NCBI GenBank assembly: GCA_024638915.1
Contig: JAHEJJ010000023.1
Span: 1 to 42,977 of the forward strand
DNA: 42,977 nucleotides
Direction of reading: 5' to 3'
Source: Robiginitalea sp.
Lineage (GTDB): Bacteria > Bacteroidota > Bacteroidia > Flavobacteriales > Flavobacteriaceae
The position numbers and the translations under genes are program-made. A model generated the notes under the pieces. It did no database searches, had not been told where the DNA came from, and saw only the letters and a list, made by a program, of their open reading frames with translations. Below are positions 17,331 through 24,919 of the stretch, piece after piece. Within the stretch, counting starts at the first letter, position 1. Every line of letters begins with the position of its first letter.

Positions 17331-19307
17331 TTATAAATTGGTGAGCAAGTTATCGAGATCTTCTTGATTGATATTGGCCTCTGGAAAATCAGAAGGGGTA
17401 AAATCCTTTTCCTCCTTAGAAAGACAATGCTGGATGATTTCCGAGATACTATTCTGAAAATTATCCATGAATATATTGATCGTTTTTGGCTCTAAAACCT
17501 CAGTCGCATACCAAATATCAACATGTAAAATCTTGTCTGAAAAATAAGAGTTGATCTCAATAATGAAACTTCTTTCACTTTCTGGATGCCTTGCCAGTGC
17601 ATTGTGGTATTGGAAAGAGAGCATCGAATTGTCATTTTGTTTATTTTGATGGCCTAGATAATTGAAAATAACTTCCGGATCGCCTTGTAATTGCTCACCA
17701 TGGTCTGTTTTGTACTTAAGAATACCAAAACCGATACCTTCAGATGGGATATTTCTCATTTGTTCTTTAACGTCCCTAATAAGAGTAGCTAAGGTTTCTT
17801 CTTTGGTATACTGAAACGATACGGGGAAAAATGAGGTGAACCATCCTATCGTACCCGAGACATCAATTTCAGCATAGTTGCTTGGTCTACCGTGTTTTTC
17901 CATACCGAATTGTACTATTGAATTTTTTGTCCATTCGGTCATTGTCATTATAAATGCAGCAATGATCAATTCATCTGTATGCGTGTTGTAGGGCAGATTA
18001 GCAGTTTCGGCTAACGCAGTCGAAATAGTTCGATTTAATTTAATTTGATTAAGAGATGCATGCTTTTCTGAATAAAACTTTTGCCGCTCCCCTTTGTCTA
18101 TTGGAACATTCACTCTCCTTGTCAATTGTTCTTTCCAATACGGTAGTTCGGCGATAATCTTCTCGGAACTTGCTAATTTATCAAGGAAAACAGACCAATC
18201 TTTTAGATTGGCAATTTTCGGTCCGAAACGAATATCTAGATCATTTTGAGATTGTTTAAGACCGCGTTTTAAATCTTCTATAATTAAGTTCCAGGATACA
18301 TGGTCAATAATTAAATGATGTGCGATCAAGTAATGCTCGTCGTCTTGCAGCCCAAGGCAATCAAAATAAAGAAGACGGAATAACGGGGATGAATCTAAGC
18401 TCAATTCAGCCTGGTTCATTCTAAGGATGCGCTGAATTTCAATTTCCTGACCTTTTTTGTTTGTGAATCCATGTAAGGTGTGGACAATTACATTATTTTC
18501 ACTTTTAGGTGTTCTTATTAAGGCTTTCCAGGTATCTGCCTCCTCCATAAAACAAAGTCTGAGGGCGTCATGATGTTTGATCAATCCAACTATTACTTTT
18601 TTTAGCTCAGCAATTGTAAAATCTCTCGGGATGTGTAATTTAATTACGTGATTCCAGTAGTTAGGAGCATTTATGTGAGTTTCAAAAAACCAATCTTGAA
18701 TAGGGGTTAAAGCAATTTCTCCTGTGAGAATCGCATCTGCTTGATCGGTAGGTCCCTGGTTATAGTCGAGGAAGGCCGATAATTCTGCAATGGTTTGATG
18801 TTCAAATAGTTGATTTGGTTTTATAATGATATCCATCCCCCTAGCCTTCGCAATGATTTGAATACTAAGAATTGAGTCTCCGCCAATTTCAAAAAAGTTA
18901 TCTTCGATACTGATCGGCGAAAAATTCATTACTTCTTCCCATATTTTCACTAGTGTTTGCTCCAGATCTGTTCTAGGTTCTTGGATTTCCTTTTTCTTAA
19001 AATTGGAGTTTTGAAGCGCTCTCAAAGAATTCTGGTCAATTTTACCATTAGGTAAACGAGGTATTTTATCCACCAAAATAATGGGACTCGGAATCATATA
19101 TCCAGGTAGTCTACCCTTCAGATAGGAAACCATTTTATTCATATCGAATTCAGCTTTTGGTTCCACATAGGCCACCAGGCGATTTGCACTAGATGTATTT
19201 ATTGAATCGGATTGTGCAGAAATAATCTGACTAAGTTTAATACCAAGCAATTGCCGATCTAAATCTGAAAGCTGTTCTAATCGTTCTTTGAACTTTTCAT
19301 TCATCAT
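17331..19307 (-). CDS. NRPS protein: C-terminal part of A domain, carrier, epimerization domain
   Basis: A 658-aa protein that begins inside an adenylation domain. After a linker of about 40 residues (LSDLDRQLLGIKLSQ...), it continues with LVAYVEP, motif a9 (LKGRLPGYMIP, about 63-73) and a10 (RLPNGKID, catalytic Lys89). A carrier follows (IGGDSILS, Ser145; the GGDS form is typical of carriers feeding epimerization domains). Then comes an epimerization domain (about 198-640): LTPIQDWFF, HHLIIDHVSW (His331, Asp335), EKHGR (Glu470), GTIGWFTSFFPV (485-496) and PEVIFNYLG. It lacks a1-a8, which lie in the protein encoded at 20092-23049. The start overlaps the methyltransferase stop by four bases. 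The product amino acid is predicted D-configured. Confidence 0.92.
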   Translation of the reverse strand: MMNEKFKERLEQLSDLDRQLLGIKLSQIISAQSDSINTSSANRLVAYVEPKAEFDMNKMVSYLKGRLPGYMIPSPIILVDKIPRLPNGKIDQNSLRALQNSNFKKKEIQEPRTDLEQTLVKIWEEVMNFSPISIEDNFFEIGGDSILSIQIIAKARGMDIIIKPNQLFEHQTIAELSAFLDYNQGPTDQADAILTGEIALTPIQDWFFETHINAPNYWNHVIKLHIPRDFTIAELKKVIVGLIKHHDALRLCFMEEADTWKALIRTPKSENNVIVHTLHGFTNKKGQEIEIQRILRMNQAELSLDSSPLFRLLYFDCLGLQDDEHYLIAHHLIIDHVSWNLIIEDLKRGLKQSQNDLDIRFGPKIANLKDWSVFLDKLASSEKIIAELPYWKEQLTRRVNVPIDKGERQKFYSEKHASLNQIKLNRTISTALAETANLPYNTHTDELIIAAFIMTMTEWTKNSIVQFGMEKHGRPSNYAEIDVSGTIGWFTSFFPVSFQYTKEETLATLIRDVKEQMRNIPSEGIGFGILKYKTDHGEQLQGDPEVIFNYLGHQNKQNDNSMLSFQYHNALARHPESERSFIIEINSYFSDKILHVDIWYATEVLEPKTINIFMDNFQNSISEIIQHCLSKEEKDFTPSDFPEANINQEDLDNLLTNL

Positions 19308-20095
19308 TTAACTGCTTTGACAATAACAATTGAATCTGCCCACCAGGTATCAGTTATGTCGTCAGGCAATGTCAAGGGGATGACATTGACGGTAAAAGAT
19401 GAGAAATACCGCAGAAGAGATCGCTGGTGTTCCCTGCCCAATGAGCTTATTTCATTCGTAAAATAGGTAAATATCCCACCTGGTTTTAAATGCGAACTGG
19501 CGTGTGAAAAAAAATGTTCAGCAAAGGTAATACTGGCATTTACGTATTGTAAATATTCATCTTCATTAAGCGGATAGGTGTGAAAGAAGATCCCATCAAA
19601 AAGTCCCAAATCATTTATGGTGTCCTGCCACAGGCCTTTAACTAGTTTAATTTCTCGATCTTTGTAATTCTCCTTCCAGGAGACGAAATATCTATCAATA
19701 ATGTCTTCATTGCATTCAATGACTGTATGAGAGCGCAATGGGTATTCCTGAATCATATCTGCCGAGACTCCAAGTCCGAATCCTATCTCCAGGATATCAC
19801 CACCGTTTTCCGTAACTACGCGGGCCATGGCCCTCATTACCGGAATGAGCCAGTTTTCCATAATCTCGTCTTTCTCGAGTATTTTTTGTTTCCGGTCTTC
19901 CTCAAAGTGATACACCATTTTACCCGGAACAAATCGCTTGGTCTGTTCATGTAAGGCATTCAAATCGTAAGAAAATTCCTTTAATGCTCTGTTGACCACT
20001 GCGCTCCGCTGGGCTTCTCTCGGCGGATTGATAAATTTCTTCTCCTGAATTTCTATAGAGACCTCATAATCCTGGGTTCGCTTAATCCTTTTCAT
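19304..20095 (-). CDS. Guanidinoacetate methyltransferase-like SAM methyltransferase, encoded between the two halves of an NRPS A domain
   Basis: A 263-aa class I methyltransferase. It strongly resembles GAMT/RMT2 enzymes, which methylate guanidino nitrogens: MENWLIPVMRAMA (Glu80), motif I ILEIGFGLG (101-109), VIECN (125-129), GLWQD (154-158), FDGIFFHTYPLNED (166-179) and LKPGGIFTYF. In GAMT as I remember it, the sequence is YDTYPL, whose Asp contacts the guanidine; here it is His172, so the substrate may not be a simple guanidine. Both ends overlap the neighbouring NRPS genes by ATGA. The gene sits exactly where N-methyltransferase domains are inserted in interrupted A domains (between a8 and a9), but as a separate polypeptide. 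It probably methylates a side-chain or backbone nitrogen on the assembly line; which one is unknown. Confidence 0.85.
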   Translation of the reverse strand: MKRIKRTQDYEVSIEIQEKKFINPPREAQRSAVVNRALKEFSYDLNALHEQTKRFVPGKMVYHFEEDRKQKILEKDEIMENWLIPVMRAMARVVTENGGDILEIGFGLGVSADMIQEYPLRSHTVIECNEDIIDRYFVSWKENYKDREIKLVKGLWQDTINDLGLFDGIFFHTYPLNEDEYLQYVNASITFAEHFFSHASSHLKPGGIFTYFTNEISSLGREHQRSLLRYFSSFTVNVIPLTLPDDITDTWWADSIVIVKAVK

Positions 20096-23049
20096 AGGTT
20101 CAAATCACTTTGTTGATTCATTTCCTTCAGAAGGTACTTCTTTTCTTCGTTACTGAGCTCGACTATAGACTGAAGTAACTCTTCACTCTGTTCATCCCGC
20201 AAATATTTTTCCATCAAAAGATAGATACTTGTCTCATCCATTGGGTTGATATCATCAGCTTTCGGCACCTCGGTTTTTTGAGCTATGACCACCGCCTCTT
20301 TTGTAAAATTACTGTCTTGCAGCACCCTGTTGATCTCTTCCAATTCTATTCGATGACCGCGTATTTTTATTTGTTGATCTGACCGACCTAAAAATTCCAG
20401 GGTACCATCCTTTCTGAACTTACCGAGATCACCGGATCTATACAACCGGATGTTATGATTGTCAGAAAGAACAACATCAACAAAGGCAGTACTCGTTAAT
20501 CGAGAGTTGTGGAGATAGCCTTTTGATAGGCCAGGCCCTCCGATAAAGATTTCGCCTATAGCCCCTAAGGGCACTAACTGAAAGTCTTTGTTTAATAGAT
20601 AAATTTCTGCATTGGCTACTGTCTTACCAATGGGCACATTTCCAGAACCATCTTCAATACTTATTTGATGGGCTGCACACCACACAGTAGCCTCTGTAGG
20701 TCCATATTCATTATAAAGAGAGGCCGAAGCAAGCTTCTCGAAATGCTTACTTACCAACGAACCCGGACAGGATTCGCCAGCAACGATAACGGTATTGAGA
20801 CTTTTTAATTTGCTAGGCTCAACATTTTCCAATAAAACTTGATATAAGGAAGGTAACATTAGCGTGTGACTTATACCATGTGTCTCTATCAGATTCCCCA
20901 ACTTAGCCATGTCCTGCTCTAATTTATTCTCTGCGATAACGAGTGTACCACCAGTACAGAGTGTCCAATAAATACCTGCCTTCGAACTATCGAATGCCAG
21001 GGAAGACATCAAAAGAAAATTTTGTGGTGACCACGGGTAATAGGTAAGGCGCCCTGCAGTAGACTGAATAATATTTTCATGACTTATTTGAACCCCTTTA
21101 GGCTTTCCACTGCTACCAGAGGTGTATATTACATAGGCCAAATCATTTTTGCTTAGTGTGCTATCATTCTTTAAGTCATCCAAACTCTCTTGTACTCCCC
21201 CGGGAGGATCAACCAAAATAATTCGTCCGTTGTATCCCTTAAAATTCTTTTTCAACTCAGTATCTGTCAGAACCAAAGCTGCTTTTGAATCGGATAACAC
21301 GTAGTGGGTGCGCTCTGAAGGATATTCCGGATCAATCGGCAAATATGCACAACCTGCTTTCAACACAGCCATTAACCCAATGACCATATCGAGAGATCGA
21401 TTCAAGCACAATGCTACAATTTCATTATTGCCTTTCGTATAATTCAGGATTGATAATTTCAGATGCTCGGAGCGCATCATTAATTCTCCATAACTGAGCT
21501 TTTGACCATTGTAAATAACAGCAACATGGTCCGGCTTCTTATGCGCTATATTTTCAATAATCTGATGGATTCCAGAAAAGTCTTCAAGACTATGAGAATG
21601 CTTTCTACCGGCTGGTAACAGTATTTGTTTTTCAGCCAAAGTGAGCATGGGTATTTGGGCGATCCTTTGATTTGGACTGGCAACTACATTTTCCATTAAC
21701 AATTCAAGCTGATCCAATAATTTTTCTATCGTACTGCCTTCAAAAAGATCGGAATCATACTCAAATAGCGAACTGAATTGTCCCTGTTCCAGCTCAACGG
21801 TCATGGTGAGGTCGAACTTAGAAACCCCTGTGTCGTATTCGGAATCCTCAGTCAATACTAGATCTTCACCAAATGAGGGCTTTTTAGATTTTTCACTATA
21901 GAGGAACATTATTTGAAAAATTGGATGAACCGCTAGCGATCTCCTTGTTTTGAGTTCATTGACAAGCACATCGAAAGGAACCTCCTTATTTGAAAATGCA
22001 TTTAATGAAAGATCGTTGATTGTGCCAACAAAATCCACAAAGGATTGATTGGGATCTACCAAAGACCTAAGCACCAAGGTATTTAGAAAAAACCCCATAA
22101 GATCTTCGAGACTTCTCTCATCCCTGTTTGAAATTGGAGTCCCTACAATGATGTCCGTTTGACCTGTATAGCGGTAAATAAGTATATAATACAATGAAAG
22201 AAAATATACAAAGGGTGTAATCTTCAATTCCTTGATGAGCTGGCTTGTGCGGTCTGAAAGCTCTTTTGGGAGCTCCCGACGGTAGATAGAACCCCGGTGT
22301 TTGGGGATCACAGGTCTTTTATGGTCAGCAGGAAAATTCAGAACAGGGAGTTCTCCACCTAAAATACTTTTCCATTTGCTTAGTCCCTCAGAATAAGTAG
22401 TTCTTTGACCGGCCCAATAAGCATAGTCTGAAAAACGGATTTCGCCTTCCAGGGCTCTAAGGGGTTTAACCGATAGCAAAGTACGATAATAATGGGCAAG
22501 CTGATTTTTTAAGATGTCAAAGGACCAGGCATCAGTTATGATATGGTGCATGCTGATCAATAGAATATGATCTTCGCTTCCAAGCTTTATAAGCGACACT
22601 TTCAGAAGCGGGGCCCTGGACAAATCAAATCGGGTTCTGGACTGGAGAGCGCAAATACGGTCCAATTCGGTATTCCGAGCTGCTTCCGGATAAGATGCCA
22701 GATCAATAATTTCCAGAGGAATATTTACTTCACTTGTAATTTTTAAAACAGGTTCATCATCTTCTAATGGGTAATATGATCTTAAAACGTCTTGAGTCTC
22801 ATATATGGCCTCAAGACATTCACACAGATAATCTATATTTAACTTGCCCTTAAATCGAAGGAGTTGTGTATAATTATAAAAAGGATCATCCGGAAAAAAC
22901 TGCTGTACATACCAGAGTCTTTTTTGATAGGGAGTCAGCAGGATCCTGGCGTTGGCAGGTGCCCTGCGAAGTTCTACCTTCTTCTTACCAACTACCCTGC
23001 TACTTTTCCATAGATCAAGAAGTGATTGGTTGTTCCCCTTATTTGCCAT
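20092..23049 (-). CDS. NRPS protein: condensation domain plus adenylation domain truncated after motif a8
   Basis: 985 aa. Condensation domain (about 35-470) with active site MHHIITDAWS (His169, Asp173). Adenylation domain (about 490-925): YTSGSSGKPKG (642-652, a3), FDSSK (a4, Asp687), NEYGPTEAT (a5), YRSGDLG (a7) and IKIRGHRIELEEI (a8, 895-907). After that come about 75 charged residues (LSNEEKKYLLKEMN...) and the stop; a9, a10 and the catalytic Lys are absent and appear in the protein two genes downstream. The pocket residues read by eye as D-S-A-M-I-A-E-V-W (plus Lys89 of the 17331-19307 protein), a code I cannot match to a known amino acid. Start ATG lies 22 bases after the HupE gene stop. 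Must act with the A(C)-T-E protein. Confidence 0.92.
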   Translation of the reverse strand: MANKGNNQSLLDLWKSSRVVGKKKVELRRAPANARILLTPYQKRLWYVQQFFPDDPFYNYTQLLRFKGKLNIDYLCECLEAIYETQDVLRSYYPLEDDEPVLKITSEVNIPLEIIDLASYPEAARNTELDRICALQSRTRFDLSRAPLLKVSLIKLGSEDHILLISMHHIITDAWSFDILKNQLAHYYRTLLSVKPLRALEGEIRFSDYAYWAGQRTTYSEGLSKWKSILGGELPVLNFPADHKRPVIPKHRGSIYRRELPKELSDRTSQLIKELKITPFVYFLSLYYILIYRYTGQTDIIVGTPISNRDERSLEDLMGFFLNTLVLRSLVDPNQSFVDFVGTINDLSLNAFSNKEVPFDVLVNELKTRRSLAVHPIFQIMFLYSEKSKKPSFGEDLVLTEDSEYDTGVSKFDLTMTVELEQGQFSSLFEYDSDLFEGSTIEKLLDQLELLMENVVASPNQRIAQIPMLTLAEKQILLPAGRKHSHSLEDFSGIHQIIENIAHKKPDHVAVIYNGQKLSYGELMMRSEHLKLSILNYTKGNNEIVALCLNRSLDMVIGLMAVLKAGCAYLPIDPEYPSERTHYVLSDSKAALVLTDTELKKNFKGYNGRIILVDPPGGVQESLDDLKNDSTLSKNDLAYVIYTSGSSGKPKGVQISHENIIQSTAGRLTYYPWSPQNFLLMSSLAFDSSKAGIYWTLCTGGTLVIAENKLEQDMAKLGNLIETHGISHTLMLPSLYQVLLENVEPSKLKSLNTVIVAGESCPGSLVSKHFEKLASASLYNEYGPTEATVWCAAHQISIEDGSGNVPIGKTVANAEIYLLNKDFQLVPLGAIGEIFIGGPGLSKGYLHNSRLTSTAFVDVVLSDNHNIRLYRSGDLGKFRKDGTLEFLGRSDQQIKIRGHRIELEEINRVLQDSNFTKEAVVIAQKTEVPKADDINPMDETSIYLLMEKYLRDEQSEELLQSIVELSNEEKKYLLKEMNQQSDLNL

Positions 23050-23071
23050 AGAAGCTAGAAATTAAATAATT

Positions 23072-24382
23072 TTACAATATGCCCAATGGTTCGGCAACAC
23101 TTCTTATTATACTTTTAATGAAGAATATGATTTTTTCATCTAGTGGGTAATCTACATCAAAGCTACGTTCGATTAACCAATATAATGAGATTACGATAAG
23201 AAGAGTAGAAAGCACAGCTAATGACAATGGGTAGAAACTTTTTTTCCTCACTAAATATAAAAAAGGAAATATCAATCCTATAATGACTACCTGGCCAATT
23301 TCCACTCCTAAATTGAAACCCAACAGGGACAAGGTGAGAAATTCACCTCTAAATCCAAGATCACCCAGCACACTTGCGAATCCAAAGCCGTGAAACAGTC
23401 CAAATCCAAAAGCGATTATCCAGTCTCTCCCCTTAAAAATGGGAATGATATTGTGAAACGCCGCCAACCCGATTGAAAGTGCGATAACAGATTCCACAAG
23501 ACGAGAGGGAAGATTGATGATTTCAAGTGCCGCCAAGCTCAGGGTGATAGTATGGGCAATGGTAAAAAAGGTAATCACCTTGATGATATAAATAAACGCC
23601 GGCCGGAATTTTAACACCGGTTCCCATCCTAGTATAATCGCACTGAGTTTTTTGGGTGAACCATCCGGAAACTTCCTCCTCCTAACTACCGATGGCAGGA
23701 TCAATGCCAACAGGAATAAAATATGATCCAGACCGATCCAAATATGCCATATACCCTGTTTAACCATCATTACGAAACCCTTCCACAGCGAAGTATCGGT
23801 GAGGTCGAGTGTCTGAGTCTCTTCCCCTTCAGTAAATTCCAGGGCAATAATAGATTCGTTATTGATCAGGCCTGCTTTCCAGTTGTATTCCACACCTAGC
23901 ATATTGATCTGATTGGGATTTTCCTCGAGAAAAACGGAATAATGCACCCTTAATTGATCCGGTAAGGTAGATGTTTCCTCTAATTCGAAGTGAAAATTGA
24001 TAAAAGTCCCAAAACCCACATACAGTTTGCTAAGTTCACCAGTAAAATGAATCTCATATGCCCCATCGACCGAAGAAAACGAGGCATGTTCAAGGATGTA
24101 AGCCCTAAGCTCCTGCTCATAAGGTTTTACTTCTTCCAGATTGGGATTCTTGGGTAAATTTAGCCCTAGGTGTTTATTGATGTCATTAACGTTAAGTTCG
24201 AACCTCCCTTCAATGCCAGTATTCTCGTATACCCTGATGTAAATAAAGCTGTGATCAGGTTGATGGGCCTGAACATTAACCGTAAAAAATATTGCAAGTA
24301 CGAAGAGCGTGAATCCCATCAAACTTTTATGCCTTAAATGGTCTAGTAAATATTTGGCAACGTATTTTAGAATATCATGCAT
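23072..24382 (-). CDS. HupE/UreJ-family membrane protein with extracytoplasmic N-terminal domain
   Basis: A 436-aa protein. Signal or anchor helix (FTLFVLAIFFTVNVQA, mature end HQPDHSF), an extracytoplasmic beta-rich domain of about 160 residues, then six or seven membrane spans of the HupE/UreJ_2 type. Those contain the conserved histidines in WHIWIGLDHILFL, FTIAHTITLS and GLFHGFGFASVLGDLGF. The family is linked to nickel, cobalt or other metal uptake, but the transported ion for this subtype is not settled. It is the first gene of the minus-strand operon containing the NRPS and is only 22 bases from it, so it is presumably coexpressed with synthesis of the peptide. Start codons further in (MGFTLF) are possible. 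Confidence 0.85.
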   Translation of the reverse strand: MHDILKYVAKYLLDHLRHKSLMGFTLFVLAIFFTVNVQAHQPDHSFIYIRVYENTGIEGRFELNVNDINKHLGLNLPKNPNLEEVKPYEQELRAYILEHASFSSVDGAYEIHFTGELSKLYVGFGTFINFHFELEETSTLPDQLRVHYSVFLEENPNQINMLGVEYNWKAGLINNESIIALEFTEGEETQTLDLTDTSLWKGFVMMVKQGIWHIWIGLDHILFLLALILPSVVRRRKFPDGSPKKLSAIILGWEPVLKFRPAFIYIIKVITFFTIAHTITLSLAALEIINLPSRLVESVIALSIGLAAFHNIIPIFKGRDWIIAFGFGLFHGFGFASVLGDLGFRGEFLTLSLLGFNLGVEIGQVVIIGLIFPFLYLVRKKSFYPLSLAVLSTLLIVISLYWLIERSFDVDYPLDEKIIFFIKSIIRSVAEPLGIL

Positions 24383-24575
24383 AGTGTTGAAGGAATTTGA
24401 AATAGGTATCTTACATGATCAGTGTTTCCAGATAAGGCAAATAAGCTGCGTTGATATGCAAGAATTCGTACGCTTTAATTTCATAAATATGACAATAATT
24501 TACCAATCGCAGTAAACGGGGCATGTATTTTTCGATGATCGTAAGGAAAAACTAGGTTATTGGGGAATGGAATTT

Positions 24576-24606
24576 TTGATAGACTACACGCTCTGGGTTA
24601 CCTTTA
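24576..24606 (+). promoter_or_regulatory. Candidate Bacteroidota-type promoter of the ACP/NRPS operon
   Basis: TTG at 24576-24578, a 20-base spacer, then TACCTTTA at 24599-24606, one base off the TAnnTTTG -7 consensus. It lies about 50 bases upstream of the ACP start in the 275-base divergent region between the two NRPS transcription units. The rest of that region holds no gene I can support. Confidence 0.4.
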
Positions 24607-24657
24607 CAATTTTCCTTTTACTTTCTGTTTAAACAGTTATTAGCTTATATAGGGTCC

Positions 24658-24900
24658 ATGCGAAAGTTGATTATCTCATTTATAGAAAGAGAATTTTTAC
24701 CGGCCTCAGCTCATTTGGGCAGTGCGCAAGACGATCTATTAACTGGAGGAATTATCAATTCATTAGGATTGATGCGACTTATCGCTTTTTTGGAAAAGCA
24801 ATATGAAATACGAATACCTTTTGAAGATATCACCCTCGATCATTTCAATACCTTAGACAGCATTACTAAATATTTAGCACAAAGGCATAACTTATCTTAA
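24658..24900 (+). CDS. Stand-alone acyl/peptidyl carrier protein
   Basis: An 80-aa carrier protein of DltC/ACP type. The helix-II motif reads GGIINSLGLMRL with pantetheine Ser35 (NSL instead of the usual DSL), and acidic helix II/III residues follow (IPFEDITLDHFNTLDSI). It heads the plus-strand operon and stops 20 bases before the C-A-T synthetase, whose N-terminal condensation domain could take its cargo as donor. No dedicated acyl- or aminoacyl-ligase is encoded in the window, so its substrate is unknown; it could be loaded in trans by one of the two A domains. Confidence 0.9.
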   Translation: MRKLIISFIEREFLPASAHLGSAQDDLLTGGIINSLGLMRLIAFLEKQYEIRIPFEDITLDHFNTLDSITKYLAQRHNLS

Positions 24901-24919
24901 ATCCATAAACCGGCACAAT

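Noticed and set aside
19300-20100. Frameshift or sequencing errors as the reason for the split A domain
   Set aside because: Both junctions are clean 4-base ATGA overlaps with start codons in place, and on each side there are full linker sequences with no domain interrupted mid-strand. Resequencing would still be the decisive test.
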